A stretch of DNA of 64,000 nucleotides, taken from positions 37,109,393-37,173,392 of the forward strand of contig OX388350.1 in NCBI GenBank assembly GCA_947579665.1, given 5' to 3'. The translations under genes and the position numbers were made by a program. This stretch comes from Sympetrum striolatum. Taxonomy: Eukaryota > Arthropoda > Insecta > Odonata > Libellulidae. Below, one piece after another: positions 23,930 to 37,500 of the stretch (position 1 is its first letter; each line of letters begins with the position of its first letter). The notes under the pieces were generated by a model that saw only the letters and a list, made by a program, of their open reading frames with translations, did not search any database and was not told where the DNA came from.

Positions 23930-24900
23930 CGATAATTTCGAAGGTAAAAATAAGATGAGCATTTATTTTTTAAAATCCACAGTGCATAAAAATACATATT
24001 AATACATTGTTCAAGACATAAAAATACACAATTTCTTCAACTTTGCAAGCAGAAGAAGGGTGAGCATTTATTTATTTTTTAATTCACAAAACATGAAATA
24101 TGCAGTAAAACTATTCAAAATTCAGTGACATTGGAAATAGATGAAATTAAATAAAAACTAAATGCAAACATTTATCTACAAACCATAATATAACACTTTA
24201 TTGATAATTAAAAGTATCAAAATACATTATTCAAGATAGATCACTTACCTTTTTTTCTAAACAGCGCTTCTCTGATTAAGTCACTTATTTGTCCACATGA
24301 AAAGTTATATCCACAATTTGAATACCTTAATATAAGGAACACTCTTAGTCTGGCTCCTCGGCAATGACCTTTCTGGTATGAGAGACCCAAGCAACTATAA
24401 CTCTTACAACCACCAGCATAGCCCATAGCTTCACAGAAGCACTCAATCCCCTCCACCACGACCAAGAAATAGTCCATATAAACACAAATAAAGGCTAGAC
24501 TTTGCTGAAATACATTTCTATGTTCATAGATGTGTTAATTTACTTAAAACACTCAAATAAACTCATGAGAAAATGAAAGATAACCCATAAGTTATGAAAC
24601 CATGCTCTTAGCTGCCATTCAATTTGCTCAGCTAATGATTGATCAAAGACATAATGTAAATCTAGAGAATGGCCTGACTTGAAAGCATGCATATTACCAT
24701 TCGTAAGCTTTAGAAGCGAGAAAGAATTAACAAGCACATTAAGCACAACTGAATATTCAGTTCGTATCACTTTCAAGAAGATCAAGAAAACGTCCATGTA
24801 AATACATTCCAATGTTCATACACATGATAATTACTAAAAGCAGTTACCTATAGTCATAAGAAAATGAAAGATGACTCATAAGGTATAAAACCAACCTCTT
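23930..24900. repeat. Diverged local duplications
   Basis: AGAAAATGAAAGAT with CATAAG.TAT.AAACCA lies near 24568 and again near 24859 (period about 291 bp). GA.CAAGAAA..GTCCAT.TAAA.ACA lies near 24465 and 24779. A shorter duplication (TGAGCATTTATT, ATACATT.TTCAAGA) spans 23950-24240. Two minus-strand open frames, 78 and 90 codons, lie in the two copies; the first ends at a good gtaagt donor (about 24246). I recognise no family and treat the block as a duplicated sequence of unknown nature. Confidence 0.45.
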
Positions 24901-24909
24901 CTCAGCCAC

Positions 24910-26960
24910 TAAATGATTACAGATATACTTAACTCTCTCTCTCTTATCACTACTTCAAACAGTAAAGAAAATTGTAAATTTTAACATTAGATTCCCACAT
25001 AGCAGAAACACATCTCACAGATATCTTAAATGTCTAACAAGATGTTTCGAAAAGTTCTCAGTCACATCACGAAGATCTGTCTCTACGTCCTCTTCAGATA
25101 CGTCTCATAGGATATCTTGGAGATGTTTCAGTGACCTTTGGTGACATCTCCGAGGTATTTGAAGCCTCGATAAATATTAATAAAAGGAAACATTCTAAGT
25201 GTCTTATCAGCTGGATGACTATATAATCAATAATACTTGTTAACACATCACATCCCATTTCCCTCTTCAGCAGGAAAACAAAGTAAACACAGGAAAATAG
25301 GCCATGCTATTTTATTGTTCATTAACACAAACATTATATTATCAAAAATTGTCACTAATCACACCAGCAGTCAGGTCACGAAAACGGCTAAATTCAGAAA
25401 ATTGTAAAATAGTACAACGTAATATAAGTATGGAATCGCCAATATATTCACACAAACTGCCATCTAACACTAAAATTGTCAAATTAAACGATTTATACAC
25501 CAATTCGATTATCCAACATTGACGTTGATATTAAAAGTCTCACATTTCACTAAGGAAAATAAGGGTATAGACTACTAATCCCAATGAATATTAAGTTAGT
25601 CAAAGGTTTATGGAATTCTAGAGCAGTAACATATATTAATATCTACCCCTTTACAAATTATTAACTTTAGAATCGTGATATATACATAATTTTCGAAATG
25701 ATGAAATTACTTAATTTATACGGCAGTAAAGGCAATACCAAATATTAACTATTACGCTTGTTTGCGGCCGCATGAAAAAATGATCTTGCAAAGTCTCATA
25801 AAAACAGCTATGAGAAGCCTTTGAGAGGTATTACCGGTTTTACGCAGTGAATGTCTCTGAGAGATGTTATGATATGTGGATTGATTCAAAACTATTCCGA
25901 AAAATTATAAATTCTACAATTATTCCAAATTATTTTCATTTTGTTGACCATATGTACGGAGAAATAATTGAAACTGGAAACCCTTCAATACTTAACTTTC
26001 TTCTTCCCCAAAATGGTACACATCGAAATTTCACTATTTCATGTTGACAATCAACATGTCCGTTCTGTGGAACTTCTTAACAGTCATTAGTTCATAAAAT
26101 TCAAGTTACATTGAATGAAAATTGCTTATCACCATATTTCCCAAATATTTCATACTAATGTATGCCATTTAAAAACATATCGACAAACACTCCTTACTTT
26201 CAAATTAGTCTGCATGCTGTAAACGCTGGGGTGACTCCGATATCACGAAACACTGTTTAACTTAATGTATATCACTGACAGTTGATGAAAGTATACAAAT
26301 ACGAGTTAAATATTCAAACAGCAAAATTAAATACAGCCGAGTGTATTCGGGATTCCATTCCTTAATCATATATTCTTACCCAAGTTTTCCAGCCCTATGC
26401 AACGTTTGCCATAGGCAAAACCCACATTTTAATTTACTTACATTTGCTTCGGACTGGGAAAACAGAAAAATTTTATTTCTGGTTGCTCGCTGGAAGATTT
26501 AAACCCCGCTACAACGCAACGAAGCTTCATCTTCAAGTTATACAAACGCAGAGAAAGATAGAATACCACCAGACCACGCGAGTCGATTTACATTCACATT
26601 GGAAATTCAAACATGGCTGTTTTTCTAGATGCTCAACCACTTCTTCGTTATTTATTCATTAAAACCGATCGAACCGCCTCCACTACATAATGTCGGAGAA
26701 AGCCTGCGGAGGACAAAACTCGAACAAATGAACGCTTGTCATCCCGTTGATCTACACTATCTAATCTAACGGTGAAAACCTTAACTATTGATTCAACAAT
26801 CACTGTGGCTATCCATAAGAATTTTTTTGTTTACAACCTCAAACATTCTCGGAATATTTCGTTTATTTCATCGCTGTTCTCGCATTTCATATAAAAAGCA
26901 ATATTCCACGACTGAAATAAAAGTATTCATTCAAATTCATTTCTTTTGGTACTTGGCTCG
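24910..26960. other. Intergenic, no gene recognised
   Basis: No splice-bounded frame or known repeat was found. Plus-strand frames of 60-72 codons at 25304, 25847, 26444 and 26788 have no motif and no splice context. Confidence 0.4.
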
Positions 26961-26964
26961 ACTT

Positions 26965-27063
26965 CGTTAGGATTAGATTAAAATTAGATTAAATATCGTT
27001 GTATTTTCGCTAACACAACGAAAATACAACGATATCTCATCTAATTTTAATCTAATCCTAACG
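26965..27063. repeat. 99-bp hairpin: 45-bp arms, 9-nt loop
   Basis: The arm starting CGTTAGGATTAGATTAAAAT is matched by the arm ending ATTTTAATCTAATCCTAACG; one 3-bp internal mismatch block (taa/ctc) interrupts an otherwise perfect 45-bp stem. The loop is CTAACACAA. The size would suit a small-RNA precursor, but a recent inverted duplication is equally possible. Confidence 0.8.
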
Positions 27064-28224
27064 GTAACCGATAATCCCTCAGAAGGAAGCAGCACATCGT
27101 AAAATAAATCCTTTAAACATGGGGAATACACCGCAAACGCCCATGTGTGGGTAAGTTTTCAAAGACAAAGGGTCTGACAGAGAAAACATGGCGAAAAAAT
27201 ATCAAGAACAACTTTGATAGGATTTTATAATGTAAAAATTAATAAAATCATAATAGAAATTACCGATTACTAACTGTTAGATATCTTAAAAAGTGATCGA
27301 AACAGGGGGAACACTGAATACACCGGAATAGCCGCACGAACGATCGCGGCCGGCGTCGCGTAATGCGGTACGCCGTAAGAAAAATTGTATTTCTTAAGTT
27401 GTTTATGAACTTAAAGGGTTCGGACTTGCACAGAAAATAAATTTACTATTTTCTAAGAAACTTTCTCGCTGGATGTTTTTCCGTGGGTGAATTGGACGAA
27501 AAGTGGCAGGCGACTACTTTTTTCAATGCATTTTGCGAGAAATTCTAGACTTTATTATTAATTTCTGTTGAAATTTTCCCTAACATTTATTCACCTGCCT
27601 AAGTATTAACACTAAAGAAAAGAGAAAGGTTTGAAGCTGATATTGATGTAAAAAAATCCCATGTTTCTTGAATTAGAGAATCAATGGCACCCGTTCCAAA
27701 AAAAACGGAACAAAACGCCGTATTTCTTTGAGATGTAACATTTTTGTTGTTTTTTGCCAATATGTTGCAAATAAACAAAAAATAATCACGGTGTTATGTG
27801 TGGTATCACTGATAGTAAACACTGAAAAAAATTGAAACAATTTCGACCAAATCCATAATTTTTCGCAAATTAGCAACGTCGCACTAATTTCTCCCGTTTA
27901 AAATATATGGGCCTATGCATTTTAAATGGGGAGAATTTCTGCCTTCATGATGGTGAACCGACTATACTATCGAAATAGGCGGTATCAGTTGCTTTGTTAT
28001 CGATTCTCTGGGGTTAACTCTTCAAACTCAAATTTTCAGTCGAAATTAAGGTAATTAAATTTTGCTGTATATATATAGCAACTTTTTTATACATAAATAA
28101 TTTGTTTCTCAGTATCTAAAAATCAAAATAAATTATATAATCCAATAAACGTTTAAACAACACGCATTTTGTTAGAGAAATAGCTCAAATAGCGAGTGGA
28201 AAAAACTTCAAACATGGCTTCAAC

Positions 28225-29475
28225 AATGGGCGTACCGAGGGGGGGGGGCAGCTGCCCCCCCTGGACAGCCACCACTGGACCCTTCGATCTAGCTCCCATA
28301 CATTTAGATGGCCAATTATGTGCATATGCAGAAGTACTGTTGAATTTATGAATTTGTAGATAAAGTAAAATTTATAGGCAAAGTATGTTTCGATTTACAT
28401 GCAGACGTCTGGACCATATCCGTTTGGCCTACATCGAGTGCGTAAACAAACGCATGACATGGAAGGAGTCGAACTTTCCATGGGCATTTAGAAGTTGCAC
28501 CTGCAAATAATTTCCGAGAAATACGTCTATTTTTAGCAGCCACAAAAACAAAGGAACATTCCATGCCCTGGAATTGTGTGTAATATTCGCTCTATAAAAG
28601 GTCGGAATTGCCAAAACTCATGCAGTTTGATTTATCACGCGTTATGGTTCAGTTAAAAAAATTGTATTGTGCTGTAAATGAATAAAGTTTCACGTTGGAT
28701 AAATACTGTAAAGAGATATCATCGGACTCAACAAGTTCAATCCTGTCGAGGCACTCGCGACAGACGCGTCTTCCACGGACTGCAGGTCGCCAAAATTATA
28801 GGGCAAATCACCCAGCTGCTTCATTAAGCGATTATTTTTGCCGCTCGCTATAAATGCCCTATTTGGACTCATTATTATCCTCTTTGGAAGCAAGATTTAA
28901 CCATGGTCAGTCGCCGGCGTTTGCTCTATCGTTGATGCACCCTGCTCAGATAACAAAAATTACAGCTTCAGATTAAAACATCCGTATAGAAGAAGTCTCC
29001 AAATTTTATGAATTAGACGAAATTGTGACAGAAGCCGAGCTGTGGCGGATATTTTGGACAAACAAGGAGGAGAATCTCCAAACTTTGGAGATAACAGAAG
29101 TGATTCAACATGCAGAATTGATTTATCCAAACGTTAAAGTAGCCCTACGTATTTTATTGACTATGCCTTATTCTACAGCTACCATTGAAAGATCATTTAG
29201 TACTCTTAGAAGCGTAAAAACCTGGCTAAGAGGCACTATGGTTGAAGAAAGATTAAATGGGCTTTGCATGCTCAGTGCACATAAAAAAATGTAAATTGTT
29301 TAGGTGATTTTTCACAGAAACTGTTTTAAACCACTTTGCAGAAGATGCAAGAAGACTGCTTTTCAAATAATTATGTGGAACCAATCTATTAATGCAAATT
29401 TATATTTATGCCGAATTTTTTATTTGCATTTCTGATTTGCCCCCCCCCCCCAGGCCAAAAGCTAAGTATGCCCAT
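28225..29475 (+). mobile_element. Internally deleted hAT transposon, 1251 bp, with target-site duplication
   Basis: GGCTTCAAC lies at both borders (28216-28224 and 29476-29484), an 8-9 bp target duplication. The ends are ATGGGCGTAC at the left and GTATGCCCAT at the right, inverted repeats with one mismatch, followed inward by long G or C runs (about 28238-28262 and 29441-29453). The interior keeps the C-terminal part of a hAT transposase, so the element is a deletion derivative. Confidence 0.82.
28978..29294 (+). pseudogene. hAT transposase C-terminal (dimerisation) domain remnant
   Basis: The frame reads from VSKFYELDEI through WRIFWTNKEE and LLTMPYSTATIERSFSTLRS to KTWLRGTMVEERLNGLCM, ending at TAA. 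This is the hAT dimerisation signature, including the ERSFS-LR-KTWLR block shared with ZMYM-like domesticated proteins. About 100 residues remain from a family of 500-800, with the catalytic part lost. The frame stops being recognisable upstream of about 28978. A non-functional remnant. Confidence 0.75.
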
Positions 29476-29489
29476 GGCTTCAACTATGC

Positions 29490-31531
29490 ATTAAGCCCTG
29501 CGCTATTGCTTCCTCACTCTAAAGTGACGATCACTTTCATCCATTGATGATCTTAGCAGTCAGCTTTCATCAAAAGCTTTTATTTCACTGCCATTTTCCA
29601 GAGGAATTTGTGACGAATGGGTATAGGGTATGTTTGGATTTTGTTTTCTAGGTAAAATAGATAAATACCGCATTCACTATTAAGTTACATATGTAAATAA
29701 AAACACATTCATCTCATTTAAAATTTTAATATTCAACAAACCATCCAAGGTTATATTACTCACAAATAAAGACTCCTCTATTAGGAACTAGTTCCAGCTT
29801 ACTACAAAATCACTCAAAATTTGATGGAAAAAGTATAAATAAAGACATGGAATAGAAAAACATCAGAGAAAAATGAAAGCAGGTATGCTTGATCAAAATA
29901 AGCTGCACTATGATATACACATCTATATACCACACAGTTACCATCAATGTGCTTTTGTGGAGAAACAAAAGCACCAAATATTTACCATTAATTTGAAAAG
30001 TAGAGAGAGATGAAACAATTTCAACTTATCTTAATTTTGACCAACAAAGATGACATCCACTTAACATGAACACTGTGATGGATGAAATTATACACTAATG
30101 CATCACAGTTTCCATACAGCTAATAGTTTAAAGAAGGATATTTATGATGAAAGATAGTCAAATAAAATTTGATCAAAAGGTGCATTTTTTGCTGAAAATT
30201 ATGACAGTAAAAATAATTTAATATTAGTGATGAAAATGAAAAAAATACAAATTTATAAATCAGAATTGGTAATTACATTTATAGTGGTGTCAGCTTGGAT
30301 GGAATATTACAAACAAATAGCCTTAGACAAGCTACACAGTCTTAATCTAAATCAAAAATAAACAATTCTATTTGATAAACTAATATCAAAATCTTTCAAA
30401 TATTTTTTTTTGAAAGACAAAATATCACATGTGAGAAGAATCAACAAATAATAATACAAGGAACTTCAAGATTATACAAAAAATAATTTTCCAGGAAAAA
30501 TATAATTTTCGATAATTAGTTGAAGAAACAGTTTTTCTCAATTATATTCTTTTTATTATTCACAAAATATGAGGCTTCACAAAGAAAAACATCAGCAAAT
30601 TGAGTCATTAAATGAGGTAATTAGGTACTTAGATACCTATTTCTTAACCTTAGCAACCTGTTCGTAAATAAAACTAAACAAAAAAAACTTTTAAACACAA
30701 TCCAACACAACAATTTAGGAGTAAGTTTACTCAACCGAAAGTGCCCCATGAGAAATGCTGTCATTCATAGCAGCAAGATGTTAATTATATAAATAATCAC
30801 AGTGAAACATCAGTTGATTGAATAGTTTTAGGAAAGCATTTGCTGAGGACTGAATGTTACCATCATATATATCATATGATAATTTGAGGATTGTGTTGAT
30901 GATTGCAACTTTACACTAACACAGCACATACATTGTGGTTAGTAAAGAAGCACAAATGCATTTAACAATGATATTTAACATTAAATACATTTAAATGCCA
31001 TACATACCATCATTTCAAATACAAGTTTCATGATGGAAAATCGATACATTGAAAAAGTAATGTATACACATTTCATATCAGCAAGTAAAACTTCTGCTAG
31101 AAATAATTTCAATGAGAATTCCCAATTAATATACAAAATCACTGGAAAACATGGTGCAACAACACCTTGAACTATTCTAAGCAAAAGCTTTTCAAATGAA
31201 TTCAACGGGAATTTTAAAATAAATCAAAAGAACTGTTGAAGGGAAAATTAACTCAAATTACATTCTAATAATGAGAAAAATAAAAAGTTGAACAATATGA
31301 GATGGTAAAGCTTTGGCTTTGATATGCAAAGTAATACTTCACTGAAAAGGTCTCCATGCTTCATTAAAACAAACAATTAACGCTCATAACTGAGGGTTGC
31401 ACCCATTTAACAGGTGAGCCTGGGAGACAAGTGAAGGACATGATACAGCCATAGGGAGAGAAACACTTGCATAAATAAGATTCATAAGTTACACAGCCAG
31501 ATTACATGGAAAATCACTTGTTCGTCAGCTC
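29490..31531 (-). other. 3' flank and probable 3' UTR of the GRIP-domain gene
   Basis: No coding exon seen. A minus-strand AATAAA at 30557-30552, about 975 bases after the stop, is a possible poly(A) signal. The UTR length is not established. Confidence 0.3.
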
Positions 31532-34500
31532 TTATTTTCGTGTCAAGTTGGGGTTGGCCTTTTCAATAGCAGATTTTTCTTGCTCGGAAAATCCCAGGAT
31601 GCTTTCAATTGCGCTGAGATGATCGTAAGTATTTTCAATGCGATCGGTGAGAAAGTAGTAAACTGCAGTTTTCAAAAACTGCAGGGTTATGGTTGGATCA
31701 TTGACGGGTGCAGTGTTTTGCTGGTTCTCAAGCCTTTTCATTTCCTCCATAGCACGCCTGTACATGACCTGGAAAAAAGTTGGGAAAAGCAGTTGAAATT
31801 TAGCAATACTAGTAAGGAAATACAAATGATATTTGCATTTCCATATAAAGAAAACTGGATCCTATCCCTCTGTGATATACACTTTCATTAAGGATAATGG
31901 AAAATTTAAGTACAAATATATTGATCATGTTGATTTACATATATATTGATCATTATGATTTACAGTGGTAAGCCTAAAAATTACTTCACGCAAAATATAC
32001 TGTTATTTTAGATTGAAAGAAGCTAAAGGTAGTATTTCATCAGAATGAAGAGAAGTAGATGAGTGTTTATACATTTTCATGCAAATTATTTTACAAACAC
32101 CAAAGAGAAAAGATTCAAAGATTCTTAACATGATTTCACTGTTTCTCTAGGTTTTTAAAAGTTTATATTTCTACAACTAAGTCAAGGTATATTAAAATCA
32201 TCCCCTGATCTGCATGGCTTTTATGAATATTATTTACTCCTTTCATAATAATTTTTTTAATCAGATTTTGAATTGCATGAGAGGCTCTGCTTCTATGAAG
32301 AGTAACAGCTATTAAATTTGGGAGAATTCTATTAAGTGGGAAGATTGCTGCTTCTAAAATTCTTTCATTGTGCGAATTAATGTCTTTAGCTGACAATATT
32401 TCTCTTTTAGTGATTAAATATCTCATCTTATTAAAGAAAACCAGGTAATTCCAAGAACCCAAGCAAACTTCCTAAACGGTGCCTCATTAAAAGAAATTAT
32501 TGAAAAAATTCTACATTCTGATCAGTTACACAGTTAGATAGAACTATCACAGCAATTAGAAGAAAGCTCAGAGAATAAAATTACATTTAAAATGGATAAT
32601 ACATCAAACTTATTTCTCAGCTAAAGCTTTCACATCCTTTTGAAAGTCACAACTATTATATGAAAAGTAATTAATGGGAAAATAATAGGAAAAACACAGC
32701 AAACAAGTCTATGGAATATAGAGCAAAAATGAAATTGATAATGTCCCATGATATTCAACCAGTTCTAACAAAATGCATAGAATTTATTGAAATTTCTTAA
32801 GGAATCTTTTGGCTGATAAAATTGCCTTGCTGAGGCTATGGCAAATAATTTGCCATGAATCAAGCCAGTAACTACAGTCTTATTTAAATATCACTATGTT
32901 TTGATAGGTACATCTTATGCAAAACCACTATCTTTTATTATTTGAGGTAAACAGAAGAGAAAAACAAAGTTTCTCTTAGGTAGGGTCATGAAATGCCTAT
33001 TATAAATTTATTCAACTGAAGATAGTTATGGAACTTCATCCAATGAAAAATTTTCTCTCATACCGTAACCCTTTAAATTCCAGGATGCAATTATTGAATG
33101 TACATGCAAAGTTATAGATGGGGCAAAACCAAACTGAGAAATTATAAAGTTGCACTTTAAAATATTTTACAGCCAATGGTTCACTCATATGATAACTGTA
33201 TACTCAAAATTGCATTTTTACAAACAAAACTTTACATGGATGGTCTGGTAATAAATCTTTCAAAAGCTCTCAAAATATTTTCACTTAATGAAATTGCTCA
33301 CTTGATAGAAGAAATTACAATAATTGGTTCTGCTTTTGTTATTATATCACTGTAGTTTTATCTTTCTTGCCTTCATCTTTTTTTTCAATGGTCAAGGTGT
33401 TGACAAGAACTTATCACTACCTCAGGAGATGTACTCAACAATTTTGGGTGAAAGTGGGCATTGATTCAGATATGAATGCTAAATACTGATAGGGAAGGAA
33501 TGTAAAGCAATTATGTATCTTCACCAAAGAGAAATCATAGCCTAAGACAGAAAAAGTGCAAGAAAATTGCTGAGACAAGCACAGCAGAATTTAAAACCTA
33601 ATAAAGGAAACTAAGAAAAAACAAAATTCATTTAGGTGATAAATATTCATTAGCTAAAATATAAAGGAAGTGGTCCATCTGACCCAAATATATGGAACAT
33701 AAATAAATAAATTAGAACAATTTATTTTTTGTACAAGTATTTACATATAGCAAGATTTCCAAATTTTTAGTTAAATAATTGATTACATTCATTTTATTTG
33801 AAAGGTCTTCTGTCCCTAAAACGCAGTTAAAGGAGATTTTTTGCATTTTCTTGAATGAAAATCACAGTGGAAATTTATTCCTGCTAGAATCTGAAGAAAA
33901 CTTCATTGCCTTAATTCTTCAATTTTTACTGTACTTATACAGGTAAAACTAAACAAAAATAATGGGTATAGCTAGAAAAGGTGAATATGGTTTTATATGA
34001 AATTATCCTTCTGGTGAATCTTCAAGGCTAAAAAACTAACCTTTGTGAATGTGATGTGTTAAAAAGAAAATAATTCTGCCATGGTTTTTGTATTCCTGAA
34101 TTTATACGGCCATCCGAGATTATAATATGATTCATTTCCTGCATTTTTATCTTCCATCTTGCTCTTTGGGATAACTGACGTGAACTCTTCGCAACACCAT
34201 TTTTACATGAGATGCCAATCCTTGGACTTAACCAAAATAATCCATAGCAACTTTACACAACCAGGGCCTATGAGTTTAAATATATATTCTGACACCTCAA
34301 TAGCCAAAATATAAGTGATCCTACAGCAAATTTCAAGTTTTTTGCTTTGTAATACCAGCCTCTCCCTACTCCCACCAAAAATATCAGAACAAAGTAACTC
34401 GGTCTTAATAAAGGATGGTAGTAATTCAAGAAAAGGAACTGTCTTCCCTAAAAGTGGGACAAATAAGATTAAGTTAAAATAAACACAAAGCTTTGGGCAG

Positions 34501-37500
34501 CTATACATTCAGAGTGAAAGAGTTCATCTCCTGAAGCAATGATGTGGCCTGAGCCTCAATTCAGAAAGCAGATCAAGGCAGCATTTGTACACCAAGAAAT
34601 GGCTAGTTGCTGCAAATTTTACCAAACATGACATTCCTGCATGAAAGCAAATGGAATTTCCTACAACTTACTTCATCTTAACCCTTAAAAAAATTCAATT
34701 TTGGATACATTTTAAACCATAAAGATATTTGTGATGACAATCAAACAATCACTGCAAATTAAATAGAAAAACAAAATTATTGAATCTTTAAATAGGCAAT
34801 CTTTTCTGTTATCAAGCATAAATGTTAAAAACAGAAGGGTGAGGCATCATGTATTCACAGACATTTTTAGATCAAATTTATTTTAACATTAGAAATTTTT
34901 AGTATAGCAAACCCGCATGCAAAAGTTAGTTAGCAAGCAGCAGGGGTAATATTAATTAAAAGAACAAGTAATCATTCCAACATGCAAAGCAGGTGATGCC
35001 TAGTGTAAGGTGTTCAAAGTTTTATATTATTTGACTGACTTTGAAAACAAAGAATGATTCATATAATTTCATTTACTGAGAAACTTAAAGGTTTTTAGTT
35101 GAATATTGGTGTAGGAATTATATAGATAGTCCACGCCACTTACCTATGATCTCAAAATTATTGAAATAAATCATTCTACACGTTTCTCGGTTTCAGTATA
35201 TTAGCATAATTTCAGCAACTACAGTTTTAACTTCAAGTCCATGATTAATAAATGAGACTAGATAGAGTGCTGGAAATATTGTAGTTATTGAGATACATCA
35301 TAAATCAATACTGTAGAATCCTTTCAAAGAATGACAAATAGAATTCATATTTTTACCAGGCTGAATACAAGTCAAAGAAATCAGGATTGGTAAAGAAATT
35401 AAAACAAAGAAAAAGTTTTGATAAGTAAGATGGTTGTTGAGTATTGGTAATATTTTACATGGATTGATTCTATTAAGCATTTAAACTAAGCTGACAATTG
35501 CGAAACCCAGGAATCCACAATTTTCAGCACAGAGTAAATCATGAACAGTGAGTAAGATGTCAATTCAAGCTCTTAAATTAAAGTAAAAAAAGGAATTAGC
35601 TGAACCAAAGTGTATTGTACAAACTAAGACCAAAAATATATTCCATAACCAAAGCACTTTAAATTAGTAAACTCCCTCAAGATTAAGGCAAATAAGCAAA
35701 CTTATTATAAGAACCCACTTTTAGCCTTAAGCCAGAAGCATACAGAATAAAGATGTGAAGAGCAATCACAAAATACGATTAATTGGTGCTGTTCAAATGA
35801 TAAGGTGGTTCAAATAGGAGAATCATTGAATGTTTCAGTGTCAGTCATTGAGTTTCTGTGCAAAACAAAGAATTACAACATCAAATTGCATTCAAAACAT
35901 TAATAAAAATCTGAGGAACACTTTCACTACTGGGCAATACCGACCTTCCTCCTGCTAAGATTCCACAGGGCTATGGCCTGGGACCCGCTGAGTAAATGCT
36001 TAGTGTTAACAATCGGCCGAACTGAGCAGAATCTAGGCCATGTGGATTCCTTATCCTTCATAGAGGTGAACATAGATCCCAAACATTGACAGAGGTGAAG
36101 GGAGAGATGTTCATGTTAATATAACTTGTGATTATTGCCACTGAATTCTTAAACAAGCCTTCACTCAAATCCCACCAAAGTATTTCATTTTGTTTTCACA
36201 AGGGCACATTAATGTGAAAAATATTATATGTTAAAATTTGATGGCTAAGAAGTAAGGACATGCTTAAGAACATCAGTATCATGAGGCAGTGTCAAATGGA
36301 AGAAATGATGGGAAATTTAAAATTTTTATTCCTGCATTGGATGCAGCAATATAAAATTTTCTTGAATGACTTAAGCTTTCATTTTAGCTGGAAATAAAAT
36401 TAAATGGCATACTAATGAGTAAACTTCGACAAAAATATGTTAACATCTGTATCTTATACCAAAATCAACCCAAGATATCAAATCTTTTACACCAAAAATT
36501 GTATGCAATTATTTAACAACCACAGGGATTTCACAGTAACTTCAACATTTAAATTACTCAAAAAAATTACTTCAAAAATGAATATATCTACTCATTTTTA
36601 CAAAAATATAATGAATTAGGACAGATGAATTAGATGATCCCAAGGAAATATTACAGCTTAAAAATTTAGAGAAACTATATTTTTTTAACCTAACTACTTA
36701 AAAAAAGAATAAAACTGCCCATATATTGTAGGGCTGTATAAAAAAGTATAACTGTTTGGCAGGTCAATGTTTATGTTGCTCTCATTGAAGGAATTATTTC
36801 TATCAAAAGCCTAATTTAAATTCTTTGCTTTGCATTTTATAGCATTAAAGATTTTTCAGTAATACTCTAGCATTATAAGATTTTTGTTTGCACACAGTTT
36901 CAGAAATAACTCAGTTTGTTTCAAGATATTGATCCTAAATAAAACTGAGTAATAATAATTAACTGTCACATAGTAATGAATTGAAATTTAAGTTATTTTT
37001 GTAGCATTTATATAACTAGCTGAAAAAATTACTTGAACTTATAAGAGCATACTTCTTTAAAAGCCAATTGATATACATGAGAGGCGATTTTAACTAGCTT
37101 ATACAATAATCATTTACTATTCTATTTTAGATACGAGTTCAAATGAAATATTTTTCAAAGTAAAGCAGATAAATTAATCCAACAAAAAGTATCAAACCTT
37201 TGCCTTCTGCAAGTATGGATCCTATTAGTCTGAATTAATTTATTATTTACTGTCAGATAAAATGGAAATTATGTGCTCTATATGTATATGCCTTTGGCTA
37301 TTTGCAAAGTATTACAGAAAACTTTGTTTGGAAGCATCTGAAGTTCATGGAAGATATATAAATTAGTTGACTCATAACTACAAATTAAGACTTGAGGATT
37401 ACTCTGGTTGTATTAATTGGAAGTCTATTAATTTAATTTCAAAATACTTGAAGTAAAGATCTACAAGTTTATATAATTTTTTCATAGTCCTGAAATTCAA

